Positions 8,830 through 21,100 of a stretch of DNA of 22,416 nt are shown here, piece by piece. Each line of letters opens with the position of its first letter. Position 1 is the stretch's first letter. The notes under the pieces were generated by a model. That model made no database searches. It worked only from the letters and a program-made list of their open reading frames with translations, and was not told where the DNA came from. Both the position numbers and the translations under genes were made by a program. The stretch spans positions 5,232 through 27,647 of the forward strand of contig NW_001865060.1 of NCBI RefSeq assembly GCF_000002865.3, written 5' to 3'. Source of the DNA: Monosiga brevicollis MX1 (lineage: Eukaryota; Opisthokonta; Choanoflagellata; Craspedida; Salpingoecidae).

Positions 8830-10060
8830 GGCTAGTCGCCTCCAAACAACCTCCTCCTATCGCCTGCACCCCGGTATACCGCCAGCTATCAATGATCGAG
8901 TGCAACGGCGTGCAACGCTCAACACCTGCTGCTCTCCAGCACGTGTCCCTTCAACGAGCGAGAGAGAAAAATGAAAAAACGAGAGAGGGTGTGCGTGGAA
9001 ATGATTTGTAAGAATGAACAAGTTGTCTGACATTTGTTTTTGTGCTTTTTCATCTTTTTTTTCTCGAGTTTTCCGATCAATTTGCTCGGTCGGTGTTTGA
9101 GCGAAGGGCAGGAAGTTTGGATTTGGTTGCGCCGAAGGAGCCATTGCAATGCCACACACGCACATGGGTACAACAGGGGTGCATAGAGAAGGCGCAAGAC
9201 AGAGCACAGTGATGGGTCAAGGTGGCAACCCGGGTCAATGGAAAAAAACAAAGGGAATTGGATGCGCTCTCAAAGCGGGGTCGCGTTTCCCGTAAACCAT
9301 AACCTCCCATTTTGGAAAAAAACAGACCAATGATGGTTTTCCCCAAGTAACAAGTCAATCTACCCAGTGAATGTGCACCAGCCCGTCTACCCGAGTGAGC
9401 ACTGGCTTGGCTCTTCATGATGGTGCATCGTGACGCAGACCGGCCTGCTTCTTGTGAGACTCGTTGACCAGCGACGGCCCCGCCTCCTCAAACACAAGCA
9501 AACAGACATGTCAGGGCCATAATTTTTTTCAAAATGCAATTTTGCGTCATAGAGTAGGAGTCAGATTTGCGCTTCAGCGCGCCGTTCCCATTGAAAACAG
9601 GAGCGGGACACCCACTGCTCAAAAGGTGTCAGCTGACTCCCTCCTTCAAGAGGAAGAAGGAAAAAAAAAAAAAAAAGTAGAGAACATCGGACACGGCAAG
9701 AGAAGAAGAAAAACGGACAACGAGCGGGCTCGTAGAGTGCTTGAAGCCGGCGCACCACGCCATTCACTCCAGCCACAATCAAGCCACCGACAGGACTAGC
9801 TACCAGGTTGCAGCTGGTGGCAGAAACAAGGGCAAGAAAGCTTGCAAACAAGGAAAAAAAAAAGAAGCCAAAGCGCTCACAAGCCCTCATGCCCACATCA
9901 ACCTACCAACCCACAGGTCATCGACCACAACACAAACGACGGGCCGACCAAAAGGTACAAAACATGCGACTCCAGGTGTCCAGGAAAGGAGGCCCGTTTA
10001 AACCACCTCACCATGACACAAACAGCGGTGAGTCGCACACCCGGACGAAAGGAAATAAGC
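8830..10060. other. Intergenic region between V-ATPase B and heme lyase, no gene supported
   Basis: About 1.2 kb lies between the V-ATPase B stop and the heme lyase start, both read leftwards. It should contain the V-ATPase B 3' UTR and the heme lyase promoter. Open frames of about 110 codons on both strands (for example 9077-9418 minus and 9464-9799 plus) have no family features and are interrupted by homopolymer-coded runs of Lys or Phe. A tract of 16 A lies at 9661-9676, with more purine-rich A/G sequence to about 9870. Confidence 0.5.
9661..9676. repeat. Poly(A)16 tract
   Basis: Sixteen A on the + strand inside a GAAGAAGG...GTAGAGAA purine-rich context. It lies upstream of the heme lyase gene and downstream of V-ATPase B. 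No retroposon body or flanking duplication was found beside it. Confidence 0.9.
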
Positions 10061-12267
10061 TCACGCCTCGGGCTTCTCCTCCTCCTGCTCGTTGATGGCG
10101 GCAGCATCGAGCTCGGCCTTTGTGCGGGCATGATCCTCGCGAGCATAAAAGGCATCAAGGGTCTTGGGGCCGATACGCTTGAGCATCTCCTTGGGGAAGG
10201 TACGCAGGAGCTCCCAGCCAAGGTCAAGCGAGTCGAAGACGGAGCGGTTCTCGTACAGGCCCTGGTTGATGAAGCGGCCCTCAAACTTGTCCAAAAACTC
10301 GAGGTACAGCTTGTCTTCCGAGGACAGAGCCTCCTCACCGACGACGGCCTTCATGGCCTGGACATCCTTGCCAATGGCATAGCAAGCATACAGCTGGTTG
10401 GAAACGTCACCGTGATCGCGGCGGGTCATACCCTCGCCAATGGCTGACTTCATTAGACGGCTGAGCGAGGGCAGGACGTTGATCGGGGGGCTAATCTGCC
10501 TGTTGTGCAGCTGACGATCGACGTAGATCTGACCCTCCGTAATGTAGCCCGTAAGATCAGGAATAGGATGGGTAATGTCATCGTTGGGCATGGTAAGAAT
10601 GGGGATCTGGGTGATGGAGCCGTTACGGCCCTCGACACGACCAGCGCGCTACAGCACCCATGGAAGCACAAAGACGAGCAGGAGACGGTGGAGAATGAGG
10701 AGAACGAGCGCACTTTCCAAGACAATACGAGGCACGGCAGATGCCATGCAAAGTGAAGGTTCTGTTGTTATTGTTGCCAGGGCATGAACCAACCTCGTAG
10801 ATGGTGGCCAAGTTGGTGTACATGTAACCTGGGAAACCACGGCGACCGGGCACTTCCTCACGGGCGGCAGAGACCTCACGCAGGGCCTCGGCGTAAGAGC
10901 TCATGTCCGTGAGGATAACGAGAACGTGCTTCTCGCACTGGTAGGCGTAGTACTCGGCAGTGGTAAGAGCCAGACGAGGGGTAATGATACGCTCAATGGT
11001 GGGATCGTTGGCCAAGTTGAGGAAGAGGGTCACACGCTCCATCGAGCCGTTCTCTTCGAAATCCTGCTTGAAGAAGCGGGCCGTTTCCATGTTGACACCC
11101 ATGGCCGCGAAGACAATGGCAAAGTTGTCCTCGTGGTTGTCGCGAACCGCCTTGCCCTTGTGCTTAACGAGACCGGCCTGACGGCAAATCTGGGCAGCAA
11201 TGTCGTTGTGGGGCAGACCGGCAGCCGAGAAAATGGGAATCTTCTGGCCACGGGCAATACTGTTCATTGTATCAATGGCGGAGATACCAGTCTGAATCAT
11301 CTCCTCGGGGTAGATACGGCGGTAGGGGTTGATGGGCTGACCCTCAATGTCAAGGTAGTCATCAGCCATCACGCGAGGACCCTTGTCAATGGCCTTGCCA
11401 GAGCCGTCAAAGATGCGACCCAACATGTCCTCAGCCACGGGTGTGCGCAAAATGTCACCGCTGAACTCGCAGACGGTGTTGCGGGCATCAATGCCTGTCA
11501 AGGAAAAAGGGCGAGACAGCGTGAGAGGCGGAGGAAAAGCAAGAAAACGTTCAAGAGGCGCGCGGAACGCGCAGGTTGTCCGGGTTGAGAATCACAACAC
11601 GAGACATGCGTACCCGAAGTGCCCTCAAAGACCTGGACGACGGCACGCTTGCCCTGAACTTCAAGGACCTGGCCCGAGCGGACGGTGCCATCGGCAAGAC
11701 GGAGGTTCACAATCTCCGAGAACTTGGGGAACTGCGTACATTAAGCAAATGACGACCCCCAAAAGCCGGGATCAAGGTCACAGAACCAAGCAGGGGAAGC
11801 AAGATATTGCGGGTGAGGGCAGATGATGAGAAGCGTGGGTGAGATGTGAGGGTTAGCATGTAGGTCAGCATGTGGGGCCAACTGACCTTGACATTGTCAA
11901 GAATGACGAGGGGACCCGTCACGGCCGACACAGTGCGGTAAGCTGAAAGCAGCGAAACAAGAGCATACGCACATGTGTGAGCGGCGAAGAGATGCAAGGC
12001 CGAAAGAAGATGGAAAAAAAAGGGCAATCAACGGGCAACTATTCAAGAGTCTGTGCTGAACCGGCTGTGTTGAGCCGGCTCTGCCTCTTCCTCAAGTCTC
12101 GTATAACTCAGTGACTGTTCCCAAAAAAAAGAAAAAAAAGAAAAAGAAAACCAAACAAGGAACAGTGTTGGTTCCGGGGTCAACGTACTGGTGCGGGGCT
12201 GAGCCACATAGTCGCGGACGACAGCAGCGGCGTGCTCGTGCGCCGTCTTGATCTCATCGTAACCCAT
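10061..12267 (-). CDS. ATP6V1B: V-type proton ATPase subunit B (V1 sector)
   Basis: Non-catalytic nucleotide-binding subunit alternating with subunit A in the V1 hexamer that drives proton pumping into vacuoles, lysosomes and endosomes. Exons: 12267-12189, 11942-11887, 11731-11614, 11494-10794 and 10648-10061. The product is 513 residues (human 511), and all junctions keep frame. It is nearly collinear with animal proteins: [48 protein letters not shown]; the degenerate P-loop region [11 protein letters not shown] at 172-182; [38 protein letters not shown]; and the F/V-ATPase alpha/beta signature [10 protein letters not shown] at 372-381. The tail is acidic (EEEKPEA). The short N-terminus lacks the longer animal extension. 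The ATG at 12267 is the first after an in-frame stop. The last intron donor is GTTGGT. A long GA/CT-rich tract lies upstream. Confidence 0.97.
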
Positions 12268-12648
12268 GGTGTCTGGTCCAAGCACAAACGGTCACGCCTG
12301 TGCCAACAAAGTCAAGAGGCCACAGGAGCCGAGCGAGCAAAAGTGTATTATGAGTAAGGAAGAGGACGAAAATTTGAATAGGCAGTGACTGCCGGACATT
12401 GTAAAGAAGAAGTGTGTGTTTAACGACGCGTGCGAAGCACCATGGGGTGCCATTACACAAACACGCGACACCTGCACAAAGCACGACAGCTCATGACTGT
12501 GTCCAGGTGGCGCGCGCCATGTGCAAGTGACACCGCAAATGGCAGTGGGATCTCGTGACCACAATTGAAACGACAGCGGGGCGGATGCAATGCTTGCACC
12601 ATGATTGGCTGCCAGAGGTCCAGGAGCAGGAGTAGCAGAGCCACATCC

Positions 12649-12882
12649 AGGGAGAGAGAGAGAGAGCGCACGAGCGCCAGAGCGCCAGAGCGCGAGAGAG
12701 CACGCATGACTCACCAGCTGGGCAGAGAAGAAAATCACACGCGACTCGCTCTCTGAGAGAGAGAGAGTTGAGAGAGAGAGAGAGAGAGAGACAGAGTAGA
12801 GCGAGAGTAGAGAGAGTAGAGATAGAGATAGAGAGAGAGAGTAGAGCTAGTAGAGAGAAAAGAGTAGAGACGAGAGAGACAT
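12649..12882. repeat. GA-rich simple repeat (purine/pyrimidine tract)
   Basis: Imperfect (GA)n with GAGTA, GATA and GAGCG interruptions. It lies 380-615 bases upstream of the V-ATPase B start codon, CT-rich on that gene's sense strand. It has triplex-forming and GAGA-element potential; whether it acts in regulation is unknown. Confidence 0.85.
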
Positions 12883-12984
12883 TCATAGGTGTGGGGGGAG
12901 TGATATAGAGGCGGGGGACTTGTTCTCCAAAAAGAGTGAGTTGGCGTGTGTGTGTGGTTTGCAGCTGCAGGTGTGCTTGTGGAG

Positions 12985-13003
12985 GTGTGTGTGTGTGTGT
13001 GTG
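12985..13003. repeat. (GT)n microsatellite
   Basis: A run of about nine GT units. A second similar run, at 13424-13442, lies within the tentative minus-strand gene. Confidence 0.9.
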
Positions 13004-13210
13004 TGCGGCATTGCTGACACTCTGGAGATGGAGGAGAACAAAAGGAAACAAAAGCCTTTGAGACTCGTGACAGACACCGTCTGGTGGGTGTGCTTTTGTG
13101 AATGACTGGAAGGACTTAAAATCCGTGTAAAATAATTCAGATTAAGGAAAGGCGCGCAGCTGGTTTGTGGCCGAGACACTGACGTTGGAAGCTGAACGCG
13201 AACCCAGTGA

Positions 13211-13594
13211 TCATGATGTAATTTTCTTTTCTTTCACTGTTTTCGCGTCTTGCATATTGTGCATTGTCAACGTGTTGATGAACTGCCCCCTCCCCCAGAA
13301 TAAGGACTGTCAGAGTTATCCCCAAACCCTGAAGTTTCCAAAGCTCACCTCGCCCCAGACCCGCTCATGGACAAAAATGAAAAAGTTCATGCCATGCAGA
13401 CCCTCTTGGAGGTCTTCGATCAGTGTGTGTGTGTGTGTGTGTGAGGGGGGGCAGCACTGCCGTTGCGTGTAAAATGGGTGTGATCATCTCTGGGCTGGAC
13501 TGATGCATCAGTAAGAACGAGCTTTCTCACTTACGGGGCAGGTGGCTGGTTCCGCGGTTCCGCACTCGTGGATAATAGTGTAGAGTGGCGGCAT
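13211..13594 (-). CDS. Tentative small three-exon gene, unidentified product
   Basis: Not recognised. The model has exons 13594-13535 (ATG, 20 codons), 13456-13349 (36 codons) and 13282-13211 (23 codons plus TGA), giving 79 residues. All junctions are phase 0 with good donors (GTAAGT, GTGAGC) and CAG acceptors. The second exon reads TL-IEDLQEGLHGMNFF, then IFVHERVWGE, which looks like real coding sequence; the last is charged and ends near KTVKEKK. Its weak point is the start of exon 2: a (CA)n run would be translated as alternating His-Thr, so the true acceptor may lie after it and the gene may be wired differently. An alternative acceptor 24 bases earlier in the last exon is also in frame. 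It would be tandem with V-ATPase B and divergent from the HYR gene. It could be a lineage-specific protein or a fragment of a larger model. Confidence 0.28.
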
Positions 13595-14196
13595 GCCACG
13601 TGCGCGCCGGCTTCTTGAGAGCCAGACAAAAAGGAAAAATAAAAATAAGAGACGCTGTATCGCAAAAAGACCGTGCCTCGAAAAAACGAAAACCGAAAAT
13701 GGAGGTGCCCAATCATTCAGGAGACCCGGTGCCGAGCAAAGTGTTCCGAACAACCGCAAACACCCAACCCCCCAACGGTCAACAACCAAGCAGGCGCTGA
13801 GCCACACCTACACGATCGCTCCATATAGTGTTGTAACGATGAATCGTCACACCCATGGACCACATACGGTCACTCGCTTCGTCCGCTCCCGGTTCCTCAC
13901 CCCAAGCCCCAACCTCCGCCAATGTGGGATAAGTGTAGCACAAGTCACACAAGTGGATCCGAAATATGAAATTCGAGGGACCCCGCAAGCGCGTCGTTTT
14001 CACGAGGTTGGGGAGCCAGGAATAACACGACTGCGCTCCTCAACGCAACACTTGTCTCATCTGCGTCTTCAACACCCATCACATCCTCCGTTCATCGCAT
14101 CGCATCGCATGCCCCGCTCTAAAAGTCAAAACTTTTGAGTCCGGACCGACCGAGGGCTGGTGGGGTGGTTGTCGACCTGGGTCATGTTCCTTCTGC

Positions 14197-14223
14197 TTTT
14201 TTTTTTTTTTTTTTTTTTTTTTT
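14197..14223. repeat. Poly(T)27 tract
   Basis: Twenty-seven consecutive T on the + strand, the longest homopolymer in the window, about 900 bases before the HYR gene start. No element boundaries or target-site duplications are evident. Confidence 0.95.
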
Positions 14224-14337
14224 CCTCCTGCCAAACGATCCGATCCGATCCTCCTTCCGAATGGACCCAAAGAGGTTTTGTCCCTGTCGCTACCCCCTGT
14301 TGTAAACTCTATCACGACTGGAAGCACGAGCAGCACG

Positions 14338-14418
14338 AGAGACAGAGAAAGAGCGAGAGACAGAAAGAAGAGAGAGAGAGAGAGCGAGAGAGAGAGCGAG
14401 CGAGAGAGAGAGAGAGAA
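14338..14418. repeat. GA-rich simple repeat
   Basis: Imperfect GAGA tract with GAGC and GAAA interruptions, similar in kind to the tract upstream of V-ATPase B but on the sense strand of the HYR gene. Confidence 0.85.
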
Positions 14419-15120
14419 CAAAAGGAGAACTAAAGAAAGGAGAACAAAAGAACAAACTCTCCCTTTCTTACATGTTGCGTTGTTCACCACTACTACCACT
14501 ACCACTACCATCACACACACACAGACACACTACATGACGATGACCACCACCTGCTGGCCTTGGTGACGGGCAGCAACTGCAGCGGTAACGATAAACGGCG
14601 TTGCTGAACAGTTTTTTTTATTTTTTCATTTTTTTGACCTCAAAGGGGGGTTTTTCTTTTTTCGCCTGTGTCTGTGTGTGTGTGCGGGGACAAGGGTCCC
14701 TCCTGAAGCGCGCGCACGCTCAGTTGGCGTGTGCACACACACCTCTCTGGTTTGCGTATCGCGCCCTTGGCCTTCTCCTTGACGAAAAGGGCAGCGACAC
14801 CCCTTCTTCCCCTCTCTCTCCCTCTCTTTTTCTCCCCAACACCATCGCGCACTCGCGAAACTCCTTTTTTTTCCCGCTGCCTTCTGCCTTTTTTACCTTG
14901 GCCTTTCAACGGCAACAGGCGGGGGGCCGGATCGACGTCGGTCATCGACGCCCCGACCTCCTGCCTCTTTTTTTGAGGCCCTTTGACCAAAAAACAAAAA
15001 AAGAGAGAGAATCTTTGCTCTACTTTCTCTTTTCTTGTCACATTCCCTGTGCCTTGCCAAGCTGGTCTCGGGGCTGTTGACCCCCCTTCCACAAGCCCTC
15101 TTGTGGGAGCGGCCAGTATC

Positions 15121-18100
15121 ATGGCGCTACTCGATCGGTCTCGGCATCGCCTCGTGTCCCGGCTACTTTTGACCCTCGCGCTGTACGTTTCTTGCTTGCC
15201 TCCGACCGGCCTTGCCCTGCGCCCCTTCCCCAGCGGTTTTTTGGCTTTCGGAGGGGGGTTTTTTTTTTTGAAACATTGTCAAGTCGCTTCTCCGAATTCA
15301 CCAACTCACGCACGCTTTTCCCTGCTCCCCTCCTTTCTTTCGACGCAGAATTTTGGCATGGATGCCTTCTGCGCGAGCTGCTGTGACACTGAGTGTTCTG
15401 TCCTCCGTTGAATTTGATCTTTCTACGTCGTACCCTGCCTCGGTGACTCCAGACGCCTCACTCTTCGACGATGGCTCAACTGGTAACAATCCTCTGACCT
15501 ATACGCTCAGCCCAGCCAATTATGACTGCTCCCACATTGGTGATAACACGGCTACCATCACCGTCAGTGACAACGAGAGCTCAGAATCACAATCGGTCAC
15601 CGTTCGCATCGTTGACTCAACCAATCCCGTCATCTCGTGCGTGGCTGGACCCGTCGCCGTCGCGCTCGACAGTCAAACCAGCACCTTGGCCCTGTCTGCC
15701 GCCTCCTTTCTGGCAGCCACCGCCACTGATAACTGTCAGACCGACGCCGAGCTCATTCTGCTCGTCAATCCCTCAACTGCCGATTGTGGGGACCATGGTA
15801 CAACCCAAAGCGTCACGATCATTGCCTCGGATAGCTCTCAAAACACCGCCTTTTGTACCTCCTCAGTCACCGTGACGGATGACACTAACCCCACCGTCGA
15901 AATGGAGGCCGATATGGAGCTTACCATCCCCAGCGGTGGTACCAGGACCATCACTCAAAGCACCGTGGTGGCCCGCTACGATGACAACTGTCAAGTTGAC
16001 CCCCCCACCCTGGACCGCACCTCTTTCACCTGCTCGGATGTCGCCTCCACCATCACCGTGACCGCCACCGCCACTGATGTGAACGGTCTCTCGGGATCGG
16101 GTACCATTGACCTCACCATTGTTGATAACATTAGTCCCACCCTCTCCGTCTTATCCTCGGCCACCCTCAATCTTGACGCCAACGGTGAAGTCACCATTCT
16201 CGAAGCCGACGTGGTCAGCGGCACCCCATCGGACAATTGCGGCGCTCCCACAATTTCGATTGTTCCGGATCAGCTCACCTGCGCCGATCTTGCGTCAGCC
16301 ACCCTTGTCACTGTCACCGCCACCGACGGCTATAATCCCGTCAGCCGCATCCTCCCCGTCTCCGTGGTCGACAGCTTGCCGCCAACCATCACCTTTGTCT
16401 CCTCCCCCTCGGTCACCCTCGGCGCCTCGGGCGTCTACTCTATTACCCAAGCTGACATCATCACCAACGTTGTTGACAACTGCGGCACCTCCAACATTAC
16501 CGTCACCTCCACCGATGCCACCTGTGTAGACGCCGATTCAACCGTGGCCGTCTCCTGGGCCTCAGTCGATGCTGGCGGCAACGAAGATAGCGGCGTTGTC
16601 AACGTTGCCGTCGTCGACGGCGAAGACCCCACCCTCACCGTCGCCAGCACCTTCACCGTTAATCTCGATGCCGCTGGCCAAGCCTCCATCCTGGCCACTG
16701 ACACTTACACTGCCGCTGATGACCAGTGCCCCGGCTTCGTCGTCAGCGTGGATCAGCTCACCTTTGATTGCACGGACGTCGGTCCCGTGACCCTCACCGT
16801 CACCGTCACTGACGCTTCCTCACGTACCGTTTCTGATACGCTAAGCATCACCGTCATCGACAATGTACCCCCCGTCATTGTCGCCGATAGCACCTTCACC
16901 GCCGTGCTTGACAGCAACGGCGAAGTCGAGGTCACCTTGGCCGATGTCTACACGTCGGCCTCAGATGCCTGTGCCGGCACCACCCCCAGCATCGTTGGTG
17001 GTGCCTTCACCTGTGCTGACATTGGCGAGCAGACAACCACCGTTTCCGTGGCCGATGGTTATGGCAACACTGCAACTCATGATGTGACCGTCACCGTGGT
17101 TGACTCAACTGACCCCACCGCTTCGAGCGTCGCCACCCTCGACGTTGTTCTGGACGCCAATGGCGAGGCTTCAATCGATGGCCCTGCCATTAGCCTTGCT
17201 GCCGCAGATAACTGCGGCAGTGTAAGTTCGGCGTTTTCCATCGACTCATTCACTTGCGCCCACATTGGCACGCCACAAGCTGTCGTTGTGACAGTGACTG
17301 ACGGTAGCAGTCGCACGGCGACGACCACCACGACAGTCACCGTTTTGGATCAGACAAATCCCACCGTTTCAGCTGATGCAACGTTTCAGCTCGAGCTTGA
17401 CGGCAACGGTGAGGCCACGCTCACCACGGCCGCCGTCAATACCGTCGGAACCGACAACTGTGCCATCGATCGCTACACCCTATCCCAGACTGATTTCACC
17501 TGTGCCAATGTTGCGGCACCCGTGTCCGTCGTTATCACTGCCTACGACGTCGTGGACAACTCAAACTCCTTCACGACAGAAATCACTACTGTGGATCTCC
17601 TGCCCCCCATCATCAGCGCCCCGGCGACCTATACGACATACCTCGATGCAAACGGTGATGCAACCATCACTTTTGGTGACCTGGCCACCGTCTCAGACAA
17701 CTGCGGCATGGACTCGACGACCATCAGTCCCTCCGCCTTCACTTGTGCAGATGTCAACACTGTCGTTACCGTTACCCTGACTGCTACGGACGTCAACGGC
17801 CTCACCACAACCGAGACGGTTGATGTGCGCATTGCCGATGATATTGACCCAGTGCTGACCACAAATGCGGGCCCTTTTGAGCTTCAAGTTGACCTTGCCG
17901 GTCGCGCCTACGTTGACACGGGCGTCATTATTGATTCCGCTACGGACAACTGCGGTGTGCGTTCCGTATCGGCTCTCCCCGCCGTCTTCGACTGTGACGA
18001 TAAGGGCTCGCAGTCAGTCACGGTTCTGGCCTTTGATGATTCCTTCAACGTCGTTGCCCAACAAATCACGGTCAGCGTGGTCGATACCCTGGCCCCGAGC

Positions 18101-21100
18101 GTCTCAGCCAACGACCCTTTCTCCATCGAGCTCAACACCTCAGGTGCTTATGTCTTGAATCTCAGCGAGGTGGCTGCATCTGTGGAAGATAACTGTGATG
18201 GCGTAACTGCCACTTTTGCACCCAGCCTTCTGTCGTGCGCCGACATTGGCCTTGTCACGGTACAGCTCGATGGCGTTGACGCCGAGGGCAACTCAGCCTC
18301 AGACACCGTGTCTGTGACCGTTGCCGATGCACAAGAGCCCGTCATCGACTCGATTGATGACGTTTCTTTGAACCTCGATGCCAGCGGGTCTGCTACTCTT
18401 GCAGCAGGTGACATCACTTACACGTATACCGACAACTGTCTCATTGTGGGCACGGCCATCAACCAGACAGCGTTTGCTTGTGCGCATGTCGGCAGCCCCG
18501 TTCCCGTTCTCTTTGAGATCACCGATTCGGGCACCAACACGGCGGGCCAAACGTTCCTGGTCACAGTCACCGATAACATCGCCCCTGTGGTCGCTGTCAC
18601 CGATTTCACCGCGTACCTCAACGCGTCGGGTCTTGCTCAACTTGAGACAGACGATCTCATCACTGGGGACTCGGACAACTGTGTCATTGCGGAGCGGGCG
18701 CTATCGCGCGATGTCATGACGTGCGCCGACCTCGGCTTGGGTTACGTCGACGTGTCGGTTACCGTTACCGACCCCTCGACCTTGTCCGATACTCAAGTGA
18801 GTCGTGTCACCGTTGTGGACGACATCAATCCCACGTATGATATCTTGCCCGACGTGGAATTTGTTCTTGATGCAAGCGGTTCGGCGACAATTGACACGGC
18901 CGATGTTATTGCAAACATTGCCGACAACTGTGACGATGGTGCCTCGGTGACCATCACGCTCAACCCTGCCACGTTGTCCTGTGCCAACTACCCTTCTGCT
19001 ACTATCTTGGTCACGGCCACCGACTCTTCTTCCAATTCTTATCAGACCAGCATGACCGTCGCCGTCGTTGACGACGTTACCCCCACCCTGGTCCTCCGTG
19101 GTTCTACAATCTTTGACCTCTCTGCTTCTGGTTTGGTCACCTTGAGTGAGGATGATGTCATTCGCACAGTCGACACCGTGGATAACTGCCCGCTCACCCT
19201 AAGTCTGTCCCAATATCAGTTTGGCTGCGACGACATTTCTACGTCCGCCACACTCCAAGCCACGGCCACAGATGGTGCTGGCAACGCTGCCACCAAGACC
19301 TACACCTTTACTGTGCGCGATGTCATCAGTCCCACGTTGACGGTCGTTCCGTCAGCCACTCTATACTTGGACGCTGTTGGTGAAGCCGAGGTGATTGTTA
19401 CAGATCTCATCGACACGGAGGATGACAACTGTGCCGTCGCAACGCGAACCGTCAACGTGACGACCGCTACCTGTGCCCTCTTGGGTCAAAACTCGCTGCT
19501 CGTCACGATCGAGGACACAGTGGGTAACTCTGACGAAGCAGTGGTCTCGGTCGAGATCCTGGACAACATTAAGCCCACCATTACCATCACTAACTCCACC
19601 ACCCTCTCCGTTGGTGCAGACGGCAGTGCAACTTTGGTCTTGGGCGACGTAGCAACCGCTGAGGACAACTGTGCCGTTGATACTTTTACCGCTAATCAGA
19701 CTGCTTTCACCTGTGCTGATATCGATGCAGTCACAGTCGTGGCCGCTGAGGCCACCGATGCATCGGGAAACACCCAAATGGAGACATTTTTTGTTGGCGT
19801 GGTCGATCAAATCGACCCAGTTGCATCAGCCATCACGACTCTTGATGTGTCCGTGGGTTCCGATGGCACGGCCACCGTGACCTCAGCCATGCTGGATGAT
19901 GGTTCTTCTGATAATTGCGGTGTCGATTCGCTTACCGTGGATGTGCCCCTGGTCACTTGTGATGATGTGGGTACTACTGTCACGCGGACACTGACCGTGC
20001 GGGACGCTTCGGGCAACTCGGCGACAGCTTCTACAGCCGTGACCGTCCTCGATGTCACGCCCCCTACTTATACCGTGCCGAGCACCTACCTCGTGAATGT
20101 TGGCGCTCTTGGCTCAATTGTTCTGACGCCCAACATGCTCATTTCGGGCGCCTCGGACAACTGTGAGATTGTTTCGCGTACCTTGAGCCGCACTAACTTC
20201 ACTTGCGTGGATGCAGGAACCAATGTCGATGTGGACGTTACCGTGACTGATGCCGGAGGCAATTCAGTCATCAAGACGGTCACCATCCAGATTCGGGATA
20301 GCACCGTGCCCACCTTCATGGCTGATCCTTATGATGTCGAGCTCAACAGTGTCGGATACGCTGCCACGCTCCCAACTGTCAGCGATGTCTGTGGCGTCAA
20401 ACGCGCCATTGCTAGCCCCGAGTCTTTCGGATGTATTAATGTGAACGTTCCCGTTGCAGTGGACGTGGTTGTGACAGACAACTTTTCGAACCTGGCTGAG
20501 GGAGAGGTGACTGTCACAGCTCGTGATTATCTTGCCCCCACTTTCAGCGTCTTGAACATTACGATTGATCTGGATGAGGCTGGGAACAGTGACATTGTTG
20601 CCGCTGACGTCACCACCGGTGTCACTGACAATTGCGAGGTCGATGCTGTCGTGATCGCGCCTTCCAGTTTCACCTGTGCTGATATTGCAACAGTGCAGGT
20701 GGTGAAAGCCAACGCAACTGATATTCACGGGAATTCACGCGTGCATTATGCACACGTGACAGTGCGCGATGTTACAGCGCCAGCAGCTACGTTTTCCAAC
20801 GTGACAATTGACCTAGATGGCAGCGGTCTAGCCAGCGTGGCAGAGGCGGACGTGGTGAGTGGCATTTCCGATGCGTGCACCGCATCTCCCTCCGTTATCA
20901 TTAGCAACGAGAACTTCGCTTGTGCAACCGAGGGACCCAATCCGATCACCGTGACCGTGACAGACGCACAGGGTAACAGCATCTCAGCTGACTTGATCGT
21001 CACTGTTCGTGACTCAACGCCTCCCAGCCTGACGGTGGACACCACGTTCGCCATTCAGCTCGATGCAAATGGTGAGGGCACCATGTCGTTGTCTGACATC

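Larger units (their letters stand above)
12268..13210. other. Upstream flank of V-ATPase B, dominated by low-complexity DNA
   Basis: This should contain the promoter and 5' UTR of V-ATPase B. About 230 bases (12649-12882) are GA-rich on the + strand, so CT-rich on the sense strand of V-ATPase B, and a (GT)n run lies near 12985-13003. Long open frames on the minus strand across it (for example 12292-12738 and 12491-13051) encode Leu/Ser or His/Thr repeats produced by the tracts and are not counted as genes. Confidence 0.55.
13595..15120. promoter_or_regulatory. Long upstream region of the HYR-repeat gene with several simple repeats
   Basis: No supported gene. It should contain the promoter and 5' UTR of the HYR gene. 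Content includes ATCGC-type pentamer repeats (near 14094-14110), CGATC repeats (near 14236-14252), T27 at 14197-14223, a GA-rich tract at 14338-14418, and short CA/GT runs near 14511-14530 and 14670-14684. The last 300 bases are pyrimidine-rich on the sense strand. Frames of 120-180 codons here (13593-14138 plus, 14160-14537 plus, 14601-15080 plus, 14640-15122 minus) translate to low-complexity sequence. Confidence 0.5.

Noticed and set aside
9661-9676. A-tracts here and at 4202-4218, and T27 at 14197-14223, as retroposon tails
   Set aside because: No reverse transcriptase, SINE promoter boxes or flanking target-site duplications were seen next to any of them; simple homopolymer expansion explains them.
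12292-13051. Minus-strand frames of 148 and 186 codons
   Set aside because: They are translations of the GA/CT and CA/GT tracts (Leu/Ser/Ala and His/Thr repeats), not protein-like.
13593-14138. 181-codon basic frame on the + strand
   Set aside because: Composition is Arg/Lys/His/Pro/Ser typical of translated non-coding DNA, and it overlaps the opposite-strand candidate start; no motifs or splice structure.
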